From NCBI RefSeq assembly GCF_008042145.1, contig NZ_RDBH01000129.1, forward strand, positions 395,314-446,498: a stretch of DNA of 51,185 nt, read 5' to 3'. Each line of letters opens with the position of its first letter. The first letter of the stretch is position 1. The stretch is from Streptomyces sp. adm13(2018). Its GTDB lineage: Bacteria > Actinomycetota > Actinomycetes > Streptomycetales > Streptomycetaceae. Below, piece after piece: positions 1 through 8,216 of this stretch. A program made the translations under genes and the position numbers. Under the pieces are notes generated by a model. The model saw only the letters and a program-made list of their open reading frames with translations, did no database searches and was not told where the DNA came from.

Positions 1-36
1 GAGTGGGGCGTCTGGAAGGACCAGGGCGCCTGCTGA
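1..36 (+). CDS. C-terminal end of an unidentified protein (partial)
   Basis: The window opens inside a reading frame that gives EWGVWKDQGAC and then a TGA at 34-36. It is followed by a strong hairpin at 71-109, as expected for the end of a transcription unit. Only 11 residues are visible, so no family can be named. A terminal Cys and aromatic-rich tail would suit a secreted enzyme, but that is a guess. Confidence 0.4.
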   Translation, partial: EWGVWKDQGAC

Positions 37-70
37 CGCCCCGCACCACCCGCTGAACCCCGCATGAACC

Positions 71-109
71 ACTGCCCCCGCCCGGAATGTCCCTCCGGCC
101 GGGGGCAGT
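71..109. terminator. Convergent terminator hairpin
   Basis: A 15-bp inverted repeat (arms 71-85 and 95-109, one mismatch, 9-nt loop) lies between the plus-strand gene end at 36 and the minus-strand stop at 155. It probably serves both genes. Confidence 0.7.
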
Positions 110-154
110 TCCATGCCCCGGCCCGGCGCCCGGGGGCGTCCGGGCCGCCGGGCC

Positions 155-2122
155 TCAGGCCGGCAGTGGCTCCGAGCCGAGCAGTTCCGGGATGCGGTCC
201 GGCGCCACCGCCCGCGAGTACAGCCAGCCCTGCCCCGTGTCGCAGCCGATGCTGCGCAGCCGGTTCGCCTGCCCCGAGGTCTCGACGCACTCGGCGGTGA
301 CCGTCAGCCCCAGCCGGTGCGCCAGCTGCACCAGCGCCTCGACGATCAGCTCGTCGGCCGGGTTGGCGTGCTCCTCGTCCTGGAAGCCCCGGACGAACGC
401 GCCGTCCAGCTTGAGGACGGAGACCGGCAGCCGGCTCAGGTAGGCCAGGTTCGAGTAGCCGGTGCCGAAGTCGTCGATCGCGATCCGCACCCCCATGTCG
501 CTCAGCGCCTGGAGCGCCTGGAGCGGCCGCCCGGCGGAGCCCATCACCGCGGACTCGGTCAGTTCCAGCTGGAGCAGGTGCGGGGCGAGCCCCGTCTCCG
601 CGAGGATCCCGGCCACGTCGGTGACCAGGTCGGAGTCCCAGACCTGGCGGACCGCCACGTTGACGCTGACGAAGATCGGGCGCTCGTCCGGACGGTCCTG
701 CTGCCACTGCCGGGCCTGGAGGCAGGCCGAGCGCAGCACCCAGCGGCCGAGCTCCACGATGGAGCCGTCCTCCTCGGCGATCCCGACGAACCGATTCGGC
801 GGCAGGGTGCCGAACTGGGGGTGGTGCCAGCGCACCAGCGCCTCCACCCCGCGCACCGCGCCGTCCGTCAGATCCACCAGCGGCTGGTACTCCAGGGCGA
901 ACTCCCCCCGCTCCACGGCCGGCCGGAGCGTGGAGGAGAGCGACTGCCGGGTCATCCGGTGCGCGTTGCGCTCCGGGTCGAAGAAGGTCCAGCGGGCCTT
1001 GCCGTCCGCCTTCGCCCAGTACAGCGTGGTGTCGGCGTCCTGCATCAGGGCCGTCGCCGTGGTGCCGGCCCCCGAGCGCTCGACCACGCCGATCGACGCG
1101 GAGACCGAGAGCCGCCGGCCGCCCAGGTCGAAGGGCTCCTGGAGGGCGCACAGCACCGAGCGGGCCAGGTCGGCCAGTTGCTCGGTGCCGGTGGAGTCCT
1201 CGACCAGGATGGCGAACTCGTCCCCGCCGAGCCGGGCCACCAGATGGCCGCCGCTGCGGGTGTAGCCGTCGCCGTCCGCGCACTCCGTCAGACGGGCGGC
1301 CGCGGCGGCGAGGAGCCGGTCGCCGACCCGGTGGCCGAGGGTGTCGTTGACCGCCTTGAAGCCGTCGAGGTCCAGGTAGCAGAGACCGATCCGCCCTGTT
1401 CTGCCATACCCGTACGACTCGTAGGAAGAGCTGATCGCCCTGCGGCGGGCCGCCGTGCCCGCCGTGCCGTCCGCCGTGCCCGCGGTGGTCGGGGTGCTCG
1501 CGGTGCCCGCGATGGACGCCGCGCTCGCCATGTCCGCCGCGTCCTGCGCCGAGGACTCCAGGGCGGCCGAGAGCCGCTCGAAGAACAGGGCGCGGTTGGG
1601 CAGCCGGGTCACCGGGTCGTGCATCTGGAGGTGCCGCAGCCGCGCCTGGAGCTCGCGCCGGTCGCTGATGTCCGCGATCGACACCAGGACGCGCGGACTG
1701 TCGGGCACCGGGGCCACGGTGACCTCGACCCACAGCGAGCGGCCGTCGGCGTGCTTGAGGCGGCGGGTGCAGCGGAAGCGGGAGCGGCGGCCGCGCAGCA
1801 CCTCGCTGTACGCGTGCCAGGTGCGCCCGTCGGACCCGAGGTCGACGAGGTCGGCGGCGGCCTGGTCCCGCAGTGCCTCCGGCGCGGCGCCGAGGAGGGC
1901 GCCGAAGGTGTCGTTGGCCGTGACGACGAGGCCGTGCTGGTCGACGAGGGCCATCGCGAGCGGGGAGGCGCGGAACGCGGCGCGGTGATCCCGGAGTTCC
2001 GAGGGGGAACAGCCGACGCGGTGCTCGGCTCCGTACGGGGGGTGACGCTCCGTGAGTGCGGACTCCGCCGCGCGCGTCTCCGGCGGCTCTGGGTGCACCG
2101 GTCCTTCGGGGGTTCCGCTCAC
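155..2122 (-). CDS. cdgA: PAS-GGDEF-EAL cyclic-di-GMP synthase/phosphodiesterase (CdgA-like)
   Basis: 655 aa, cytosolic, no membrane segment. An N-terminal PAS sensor (about residues 45-160) is followed by a GGDEF domain with an intact GGDEF motif at 299-303 and an EAL domain with EAL at 427-429. The EAL part also keeps the ELTES and DDFGTGYSN motifs that carry metal ligands, so both synthesis and hydrolysis of c-di-GMP look possible. No RxxD inhibitory site is seen at the usual place before GGDEF. A low-complexity Ala/Thr stretch links PAS to GGDEF. The start is a GTG with GGGAG upstream. Domain order and position relative to adpA and the des genes match the Streptomyces developmental regulator CdgA, a BldD target. 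The symbol rests on synteny and architecture, not on alignment. Confidence 0.88.
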   Translation of the reverse strand: MSGTPEGPVHPEPPETRAAESALTERHPPYGAEHRVGCSPSELRDHRAAFRASPLAMALVDQHGLVVTANDTFGALLGAAPEALRDQAAADLVDLGSDGRTWHAYSEVLRGRRSRFRCTRRLKHADGRSLWVEVTVAPVPDSPRVLVSIADISDRRELQARLRHLQMHDPVTRLPNRALFFERLSAALESSAQDAADMASAASIAGTASTPTTAGTADGTAGTAARRRAISSSYESYGYGRTGRIGLCYLDLDGFKAVNDTLGHRVGDRLLAAAAARLTECADGDGYTRSGGHLVARLGGDEFAILVEDSTGTEQLADLARSVLCALQEPFDLGGRRLSVSASIGVVERSGAGTTATALMQDADTTLYWAKADGKARWTFFDPERNAHRMTRQSLSSTLRPAVERGEFALEYQPLVDLTDGAVRGVEALVRWHHPQFGTLPPNRFVGIAEEDGSIVELGRWVLRSACLQARQWQQDRPDERPIFVSVNVAVRQVWDSDLVTDVAGILAETGLAPHLLQLELTESAVMGSAGRPLQALQALSDMGVRIAIDDFGTGYSNLAYLSRLPVSVLKLDGAFVRGFQDEEHANPADELIVEALVQLAHRLGLTVTAECVETSGQANRLRSIGCDTGQGWLYSRAVAPDRIPELLGSEPLPA

Positions 2123-2476
2123 GCTCGCTCCCGTAGTGCAGTCGGGCCGGTCGCAGAGGTCGGAACGGTCGGCCGAGGAAGAGTGTGCCGATCATAGAGC
2201 CCGTACGGGGGAGCGTTCCAGCTCCACGGTGCCTCCGGGGGACGGCCGATCCGGTGAGGCCTCCCGCCGGAACACCCCGCCCGATCGTTTCTGCTCAGGT
2301 CTGACACGGGTCGACGCCGACGTGACCGAAAGTGACTTTCCGTGAGCTGAAGCGCGTCCGTGTCGCGTCGACGCCATGGCGCGCCCTCACCCGACCGGGG
2401 CAGCGGAAACATGCGAAACGTCGCAAACCATCACAAGGTGGTTGAGGTGTCCCGCATTCCCGATCCGGAGGTCCAC
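2123..2476. promoter_or_regulatory. Divergent promoter region, cdgA / M6 protease
   Basis: 354 bp without a gene. On the minus strand a good -10 (TATGAT, 2191-2196) with a weak -35 (TGGAAC, 2215-2220) and an 18-nt spacer could drive cdgA. At 2322-2336 GTGAC occurs twice as a direct repeat (GTGACCGAAAGTGAC). BldD half-sites resemble this, but BldD sites are usually inverted, so a BldD role is only a suggestion. The protease RBS GGAGG is at 2467-2471. Confidence 0.4.
2191..2220 (-). promoter_or_regulatory. Candidate cdgA promoter
   Basis: Minus-strand -10 TATGAT (2191-2196), 18-nt spacer, -35 TGGAAC (2215-2220). The -10 is close to consensus and the -35 is poor. A transcript would carry a leader of roughly 60 nt before the GTG at 2122. 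Confidence 0.45.
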
Positions 2477-3727
2477 GTGAGGGGTCAGCAGCCACTCGGG
2501 GGAGTGGAACGCTCGCGGCTGCGTGCCGGCGCGGCGGCCCTCACCTCGTTCGCCGCCCTCGCCGCCACCGGGCTCGTCGCCGGGCCCGCCGTCGGAGCCC
2601 CGGCGGCCGGGCCCTGCGTCCTGCCCCGCACCGCGGCCCATCACTCGCTCGGCCTCGACACCTGGAACAGGTCGTATCCGCGCCCCGACCGCCCCCTCGA
2701 CGCGGTCATGATCTTCCTGTCGTTCCCGGACTCCGAGCCACTCAACGACCCGGCCGAACTGGCCGCCGACCACTTCCCCGCCACCAGCGAGTTCTTCACC
2801 CGCGCCTCCTACGGGCGGTTCACCCTGCGCCCGGACATCCAGCGCGTCTGGACCGCCATGCCGAAGGAGTCGGGCGCGTACGACATACGGCGCGACTGGG
2901 ACGCCGGTCAGCGCGCCGCCTACCTCCGGGACGCGATCGACGCCGCCGACGCGAGCGTCGACTTCTCCCGGTACGACATCGTCTACCTGGTCGCCGACCC
3001 GGACGCGCCCGGAGTGGACTCCGACGCGACCAAGGTCGTCAACCTGGAGAAGCCGCTGGAGGTCGACGGCACCGAGATCAGGCGGGTGGTCACCGTCTTC
3101 GAGCGGCACCCGCCGGACCGGAACGTGCTGGCGCACGAGACCGGGCACGTCTTCGACCTGCCCGACCTCTACCGCCGCCCGGTGGACGGCAAGGGCGACT
3201 GGGACACCCATGTGGGTGACTGGGACGTCATGGGCAGCCAGTTCGGGCTGTCCCCCGACCTCTTCGGCTGGCACAAGTGGAAGCTCGGCTGGCTCTCCGG
3301 CGCGCAGATCGCCTGTGTCCAGGGGACGGACCCCCGGATGGTGACCCTGGAGGCGACCGACGCCCAGCCGGCGGCCGGGGCCACGCTCGGGACCCGGCTC
3401 GCCGTGGTCCGCACCGGCCCCGACAGCGTTCTCGCGATCGAGGCGCGGGGCCGGGCCGGGAGCAACGCCGACACCTGCACCGAGGGCGTCCTCGTCTACC
3501 GGATCCGCGGCACCGCCGCCTCCGGCGACGGGCCCGTCGAGGTCGTCGACGCCCATCCGCGCACCGAGGCCTGCTGGGACCGCTCCGTCTACCCGCCGCT
3601 CGCGGACGCCCCGCTGGAGGAGGGCGAGACGCTCACCGTGCCCGGTACGGGGGTACGGGTGGAGGTCGCGGAACGCACCGCGGCGGGCGCCTGGACGGTC
3701 CGGATCACCCCGCCCCCCGTCGGCTGA
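2477..3727 (+). CDS. Secreted M6-type zinc metalloprotease
   Basis: 416 aa from a GTG that has GGAGG five bases upstream; an in-frame ATG at 2411 would add 22 residues without an RBS. The N-terminus (MRGQQPLGGVERSRLRAGAA, then a hydrophobic Ala/Leu run ending near AVGAPAAG) looks like a signal peptide. The zinc motif HETGHVFDLPDLY (H220, E221, H224) is that of the immune-inhibitor-A/M6 peptidase family. The downstream WDVMGSQFGLSPDLFGWHK segment is also typical of that family. The C-terminal 120 residues look like a beta-sandwich. Probably an exported protease. It ends in a hairpin at 3757-3790. The natural substrate is unknown. Confidence 0.8.
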   Translation: MRGQQPLGGVERSRLRAGAAALTSFAALAATGLVAGPAVGAPAAGPCVLPRTAAHHSLGLDTWNRSYPRPDRPLDAVMIFLSFPDSEPLNDPAELAADHFPATSEFFTRASYGRFTLRPDIQRVWTAMPKESGAYDIRRDWDAGQRAAYLRDAIDAADASVDFSRYDIVYLVADPDAPGVDSDATKVVNLEKPLEVDGTEIRRVVTVFERHPPDRNVLAHETGHVFDLPDLYRRPVDGKGDWDTHVGDWDVMGSQFGLSPDLFGWHKWKLGWLSGAQIACVQGTDPRMVTLEATDAQPAAGATLGTRLAVVRTGPDSVLAIEARGRAGSNADTCTEGVLVYRIRGTAASGDGPVEVVDAHPRTEACWDRSVYPPLADAPLEEGETLTVPGTGVRVEVAERTAAGAWTVRITPPPVG

Positions 3728-3756
3728 GAGCCGGATCCCGGGACGGCCGGGAACAC

Positions 3757-3790
3757 GAAGAAGCCCCCCGCTTCCGCGAGGGGCTTCTTC
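3757..3790. terminator. Bidirectional hairpin between protease and tRNA-Lys
   Basis: Perfect 11-bp stem (arm GAAGAAGCCCC at 3757-3767, complement at 3780-3790) with a 12-nt loop. It lies just after the protease stop and just after the 3' end of tRNA-Lys on the other strand. Confidence 0.8.
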
Positions 3791-3796
3791 TGTCGG

Positions 3797-3870
3797 TGCG
3801 CCGCCAGGGACTCGAACCCCGGACCCGCTGATTAAGAGTCAGCTGCTCTAACCAACTGAGCTAGCGGCGC
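3797..3870 (-). tRNA. tRNA-Lys (anticodon CTT)
   Basis: A complete cloverleaf reads on the minus strand: acceptor GCGCCGC paired with GCGGCGC, an anticodon stem GCTGA/TCAGC around loop CTCTTAA, and a GGTTCGA T-loop. The discriminator base is A, and the next bases are CCG, so CCA is not encoded. The 5' ten bases overlap the 3' end of the upstream same-strand ORF. Confidence 0.95.
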
Positions 3871-4514
3871 CTGCTGACGTCGTAGACATTAGCATCCGGA
3901 TCGGCGGGAGGAAAAATCGATACCCGCACGTCGGCGGCGGATGCCGAGCGGGCGGCCCGGACGCAGGCCCAGAGCACGACCTCGGGTCCGGGCAGCCACG
4001 GACTGCGCGTGTCGGGTGCCACGAGCCAGCGGGGTCCCTCGCCGTCGGACGGCACCAGCGGCGGCACGGTCACGGCGTCCCCGAGCCCGTGGCAGAGCGG
4101 CCGGGGGACGCTGTCGCCCCAGTCCTCCCAGTCGAGCAGGGCCGGCAGCCGCTGGGCGGTGCCCGGCGCGGCGAACAGCATCATCCGGCCCCGGTGCACC
4201 GCGACGGGCCCCGAGCCCGGGCCCTCCTCCCAGAGCCGGTCCAGCATCCGGCGCCCGAAGACCGGGTCCACGTTGACGACGTCGAAGACGGTCCCGCAGG
4301 GCAGTGCGGCCGGGGAGGACGGCCGCGACTCCCAGCGGGTCAGCGCGGCCTCGCGGCTCCCGGTGGCGGAGGTGAGCCAGGAGGCGCCGTCGGCGGTCAC
4401 CCGGGCGGGCTGGTGCCGCCCCTCGTCGCCCTCCCCGGGGAACCGGAGGATCCGGGGCACCCAGGGCGTCCGGGTGATGTCGTGCGGGGCCTCGTCGCGC
4501 GTCCACGTCGTCAT
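3861..4514 (-). CDS. Short bifunctional primase/polymerase-like protein, stop inside tRNA-Lys
   Basis: 217 aa, ATG start. It resembles the small actinobacterial proteins annotated as bifunctional DNA primase/polymerase (prim-pol) domain proteins. I do not see a convincing set of catalytic acidic residues, and it is much shorter than replicative prim-pols, so enzymatic activity is doubtful. The C-terminus carries a WACVRAARSASAADVR segment. Its TAG stop uses bases that are part of the tRNA-Lys gene (10-bp overlap on the same strand), so mRNA and tRNA probably share a primary transcript. A divergent hydrolase-like or regulatory role cannot be excluded. Confidence 0.65.
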   Translation of the reverse strand: MTTWTRDEAPHDITRTPWVPRILRFPGEGDEGRHQPARVTADGASWLTSATGSREAALTRWESRPSSPAALPCGTVFDVVNVDPVFGRRMLDRLWEEGPGSGPVAVHRGRMMLFAAPGTAQRLPALLDWEDWGDSVPRPLCHGLGDAVTVPPLVPSDGEGPRWLVAPDTRSPWLPGPEVVLWACVRAARSASAADVRVSIFPPADPDANVYDVSRRR

Positions 4515-4650
4515 GCTCCAGATCTACCGGGAGTCACGTAACCGTCGCCGAGAGTTCACGGAATCCCGGACAGGAGGGGAGGGCGAGGAGTATCGTGCCC
4601 TCCCGGCATATGCCAGGGGTGGTATTCCAGCCACCCATGACCAAGCCCCC

Positions 4651-4706
4651 GCACGCTCCGGGCCTCCGGCCGCCTCCGTGGAGCCGGCCGGAGGCCCGGG
4701 GCGTGC
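4651..4706. terminator. 22-bp stem terminator behind the 118-aa gene
   Basis: Arms 4651-4672 and 4685-4706 pair over 22 bp with a single G-T wobble and a 12-nt loop. It starts six bases after the minus-strand stop at 4712. Confidence 0.85.
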
Positions 4707-4711
4707 GCGGC

Positions 4712-5068
4712 TCAGTCCTCCGCCGGCCGCCCGTTCGTCCTGATCAGGTCGTGGCCGAACTCGATCATCTTCCGGGCGTAGTCCTCGGTCCACTGCGCCC
4801 GCTCGGCGACGTCCGCGGGCGTCAGCCGGTCGAACCGGCGCGGGTCCGCCAGCTGCGCCGCCGCGATCGCCTGGAACTCGGTCGCCCGGTCCGTCGCCGC
4901 GCGGAACGCCAGCGTCAGCTCCGTCGCGCGGGACAGCAGCTCCCGGGGGTCGTCTATCGACTCCAGGTCGAAGAAGTGCTCCGGGTCGGCGGTCGCCTCG
5001 GCAGGCTCGAAGACCAGCGGTGCCGGCCTGAGCCGCCGCTGTCCGCTCCGCTCCGCGGGTTCCGCCAT
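4712..5068 (-). CDS. Small conserved-type hypothetical protein
   Basis: 118 aa from an ATG at 5068 with GAGGAG about seven bases upstream. A much longer open frame runs through it to 6217, but that part is a shadow of the helicase gene. The protein is acidic and mostly helical in appearance. The C-terminal segment LTPADVAERAQWTEDYARKM could be a helix-turn-helix-like or protein-binding helix pair. I do not recognise the family. It lies 190 bp behind the helicase and has its own RBS and a strong terminator, so it is probably a separate unit. The 5' flank holds a short tandem repeat (GTTCCCGTTCAC, GTTCCCGTTGCC) near 5099-5124. Confidence 0.65.
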   Translation of the reverse strand: MAEPAERSGQRRLRPAPLVFEPAEATADPEHFFDLESIDDPRELLSRATELTLAFRAATDRATEFQAIAAAQLADPRRFDRLTPADVAERAQWTEDYARKMIEFGHDLIRTNGRPAED

Positions 5069-5259
5069 CGTCGCTCTCCTCTTCACGTCCATGTGCACGT
5101 TCCCGTTCACGTTCCCGTTGCCCCGGTACGGCACCGGCACGTCGCGCACCGGCTCCCCGCACACGGGCGGCCCGGAACCCCGGGCCGCTCTCCATTGTCC
5201 CGCGCCCCGCAAGAGGGCGTCGGGCCGTGGCGCGCACGGGCCGCCCGGCCCCGCCGCGG

Positions 5260-6630
5260 TCAGGGCGTCCAGGTGACGCGGTGCTCCTCCAGGTGGGAGA
5301 GGACCGCGTGGTTCGCCTCCCAGCCGTCCGGGAACGACACGGCGGCGCCCAGCTGCACCGGCTCGGTCGACGGGTGGGCGTCGAGCAGGTCCGCGACGCC
5401 CGCCCGGCAGACCACGACGCACGCGTGCCGGTGCCGGGAGGCGAGCACGCACAGCCGGCCCGTCTCCAGGTGGAAGGCGGTCGCGTCGGGCCGGCCGGAC
5501 AGCGGGTGGAGGACGACCGTCACGTCGTACTCGCGTCCCTGGAGCCGGTTCGCGGTGTCCACCGTCACGCCCGTGACGCCCAGCCCGGCGAGGGCCGCGC
5601 GGACCGCCGCCGCCTGGTCGCGGTGCGCGGTGCCGACCGCGACCCGGTCGGGCGTCAGCGGCACGGGGGTCTCCGAGCGCTCGGAGACCGCGGCCCCGCC
5701 CCGGTCGAGGAGCCGGCGCACCACGACGGCGACCGCGGCCACCGCCTCCGGGTCGGTGCGGGGGGTGTGCCGGGCGGGCAGTTCGAGCAGGCCCCAGCCC
5801 GACTCCGCCGCCTCGTCCAGCACCCGGTCGGGCCCCGAGCCGTCCGAGGCGACCGCGAAGGAGAGCCGCCGGTCGCCGGGCCCGGTGCCGCTGCGGAACG
5901 GCGTGAACGGATAGAACGCGTCCGAGACCAGCGGCGCCGCCGAGGCCGGCAGCCGCCAGGACACCGGCAGCCGGTGCTGCGGCAGGTCGGGGTTGTGCGC
6001 GAGCAGGGTGGAGACCGCGCTCGCCGACGGGTCGTACGAGAGTCCCGCCCACTGCTCGGCGCCCACCACCGAGAACGGGTCCAGCTGCCCGGGATCGCCC
6101 ACGAACAGGGCCCGCTCGAAGAGCCCCGCCACCGCGAGCAGCGCGTCCGAGCGCATCTGGTACGCCTCGTCGACGATCGCGTGCGCCCACGGCTCGACGT
6201 TCTTCACGTGCGCCCACTTGGCGGCCGTGGAGAGGACCACCGGCAGCCCGGCGAGCTCACCCGCCTTCGCCGACTTCCGTACGTTCTCCAGGTCGTTCAG
6301 CGCCTTGTCGTACGGGTCGCTGTCGTTCGAGTGGAGCCGGCCGACCTCCAGGTCCGGCTCCTTCTCGGCGAGCCGCAGCACCAGGTCGTCCACCTGCGCG
6401 TTCGTCTGGGCCACCACCATCAGCGGGCGTCCCTCCGCGGCCAGTTCGAGGGCGGCCCGCACCACCAGCGTCGACTTCCCGGCGCCGGGCGGGGAGTCCA
6501 CCACCACCCCGCGCGCGGTGCCGTGCAGGGTGGCCGCGAGGATGTCGGCCGTCGCCCGGCCCGCGGCGGCCGAGGGGTCGAACGGCGCCGCGTCCCCGAC
6601 GGGCGGCCTCGACAGGTCGAACACGGTCAC
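5260..6630 (-). CDS. SF1-type DNA/RNA helicase, third gene of the split Dna2-like operon
   Basis: 456 aa from a GTG that overlaps the upstream stop (GTGA). Walker A is SPPGAGKST (K52), Walker B/motif II is IVDEAYQ (D154, E155), motif III is VGDPGQLDP (from about 178). Near the end come a QGREYDVTVVL motif and an ASRHRHACVVV motif, the standard motif V/VI region of superfamily 1 helicases of the AAA_11/AAA_12 (UvrD/Dna2/Upf1-like) class. At 456 aa it is a bare motor with no nuclease or accessory domain. The nuclease is supplied by the first gene of the operon. Likely role: ATP-driven unwinding coupled to nucleolytic processing in repair or defence. The partner assignment is inferred from gene order and overlap. 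Confidence 0.85.
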   Translation of the reverse strand: MTVFDLSRPPVGDAAPFDPSAAAGRATADILAATLHGTARGVVVDSPPGAGKSTLVVRAALELAAEGRPLMVVAQTNAQVDDLVLRLAEKEPDLEVGRLHSNDSDPYDKALNDLENVRKSAKAGELAGLPVVLSTAAKWAHVKNVEPWAHAIVDEAYQMRSDALLAVAGLFERALFVGDPGQLDPFSVVGAEQWAGLSYDPSASAVSTLLAHNPDLPQHRLPVSWRLPASAAPLVSDAFYPFTPFRSGTGPGDRRLSFAVASDGSGPDRVLDEAAESGWGLLELPARHTPRTDPEAVAAVAVVVRRLLDRGGAAVSERSETPVPLTPDRVAVGTAHRDQAAAVRAALAGLGVTGVTVDTANRLQGREYDVTVVLHPLSGRPDATAFHLETGRLCVLASRHRHACVVVCRAGVADLLDAHPSTEPVQLGAAVSFPDGWEANHAVLSHLEEHRVTWTP

Positions 6631-8216
6631 AGCACGTCCTCCGGGGTCACGGCGTCGGGCAGTTCCACGGCGTCGGCCCGCGGCGGACCGCCGTGCGTCC
6701 AGGGCGTCTCCTCGGCCTCCGGCAGCTGCGGCCCGACCCGCTGGTCGTGCTCGAACAGGGTGAAGGCGATCCGCTCGCCCTTCTCCGGCACCGAGCCCTC
6801 CGCCGGCTCCTTCGAGCGGCCCATCCGGTCGAGGAGCCGCAGCAGCAGCGCCCCGTCCTCCTCGTACCGCACGAACTCCGCCGACTGCGGCTTCCCGTCG
6901 AGCGAGCGGTACACCTTCACCTTCTCGCCCAGATGCGGCCGGTCCTCGGTGCGGACCGTGAGGAGCGGCCGCGGGGCGGGCCGCTTGGACTCCGTCCACG
7001 CCATCGTCACCTCGACCACCTCGGCCGCGAACGCCTCGCCCGACAGCCGCCGTCCGGCGAGCACCAGCGGATCGTCCAGGGCCTCCTGCGCCTCCAGCTG
7101 ACCCTGCGCCTGCTCCCGCGCGGCGAGCTTCCGGGCCGCCGTCACGGCGTCGTCCCGGCGCGGCTGCGGCGGCTCGCCCGCGGTGACCCGGTCCCGGTGG
7201 GCGGTGAACGACCAGCGGTCGCGGGTCCAGCGGTCCTCGACCCTGGCCCCCTCCGGCAGCTCCCGCAGCAGACCGACCGCTCGCCAGACCGCGTCCCAGG
7301 TGGGCCGCAGCTGGGAGACGACCAGCCGCCGCACCTCCCGCTCCGCCCGGTGCAGCTCACCGAGACCGCGCTCGGCCGCCTCGCCGTCCTCGGCCGCGCC
7401 GACCGCCTGCCGCGCCCGGTCGTACCGCTCGATCGCGGGCGCGAGCAGCCCGTTGTCGAAGGCGGGATCGGTGGCGGGCCCGGCGGGCGGACAGAACAGC
7501 TGCCCCCGCGGGTCCCGGCCCGTCTCGGCCCGCAGCGCCGCCTCGGCGCCCGGCCCCCCGTCGTACGGGTCGATCCACGCGAGCAGCGCCCCCAGGTGCT
7601 GGTCCTCCAGCGAGGACTGACCGGTCGCCCAGTGCCGGTTGAGCAGGTCGGTCGCGCTGAGCAGCAGCGAGGACCCGGGCACCCGGGCCCGGTCGCCGAA
7701 GTGCGTCAGCCACCGCCCGAGCAGCGGCACCCGGGGCGGCGCGGGGAACGGCGTCTCCGGGTCCTGCTCGGCCGTCCGGCGGAACCGCGTGGACCGCCCG
7801 AGCAGCCGTACGTACTCGATGCCCGCCCGGCTCGGCACGATCAGCTGCGGCGCGTCCGCGCACAGCTCGACCTCGACCTTCACCTTCTTGCCGGATTCGG
7901 GGTCGACCTCGCTCTTCTCCGCCGCCTCGACGGCCGCCGCGAAGGAGTCGACGTACGGCAGGACCTCCTCGGCCAGATCGGCGAGGAAGGCGAACCGCAG
8001 CTCCCGGTCCCGGGGCTGGGCCACCACCAGGAGCCTCGGCTCCTCCGGGTCGGTGCCGACGAGCGCCCCCAGCGGGGCACCCGCCTCACCGGCCGTGGTC
8101 AGCGGGACGAGGACGAGGGGCCGTGCGGAGAGCCGCCGGTGCCGGACGGTGGCCAGCGGCTGCGCGCGGCCGGACTCGACGGCCTCCATCCGGGCCAGGG
8201 TGGAGATCAGCGACAT
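6627..8216 (-). CDS. Protein of unknown function between nuclease and helicase
   Basis: 529 aa, ATG start, overlapping the nuclease gene by 10 bp and the helicase gene by 4 bp. I recognise no family. The sequence is soluble, rich in Arg/Glu, with a charged stretch around residues 95-110 (EKSEVDPESGKKVKVEVEL), a helical middle that looks coiled-coil-like (AAERGLGELHRAEREVRRLV), and a C-terminal part near 400-480 (VKVYRSLDGKPQSAEFVRYE) that could be a small beta-barrel of the kind inserted in SF1 helicases. Strict overlaps on both sides argue that it is made in step with both enzymes and is a structural or loading subunit. That is inference from context only. Confidence 0.8.
   Translation of the reverse strand: MSLISTLARMEAVESGRAQPLATVRHRRLSARPLVLVPLTTAGEAGAPLGALVGTDPEEPRLLVVAQPRDRELRFAFLADLAEEVLPYVDSFAAAVEAAEKSEVDPESGKKVKVEVELCADAPQLIVPSRAGIEYVRLLGRSTRFRRTAEQDPETPFPAPPRVPLLGRWLTHFGDRARVPGSSLLLSATDLLNRHWATGQSSLEDQHLGALLAWIDPYDGGPGAEAALRAETGRDPRGQLFCPPAGPATDPAFDNGLLAPAIERYDRARQAVGAAEDGEAAERGLGELHRAEREVRRLVVSQLRPTWDAVWRAVGLLRELPEGARVEDRWTRDRWSFTAHRDRVTAGEPPQPRRDDAVTAARKLAAREQAQGQLEAQEALDDPLVLAGRRLSGEAFAAEVVEVTMAWTESKRPAPRPLLTVRTEDRPHLGEKVKVYRSLDGKPQSAEFVRYEEDGALLLRLLDRMGRSKEPAEGSVPEKGERIAFTLFEHDQRVGPQLPEAEETPWTHGGPPRADAVELPDAVTPEDVL

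Noticed and set aside
4712-6217. A 501-codon frame that would make the 118-aa protein much longer
   Set aside because: The upstream part overlaps the helicase in another frame and has no family features. The ATG at 5068 has a good RBS.
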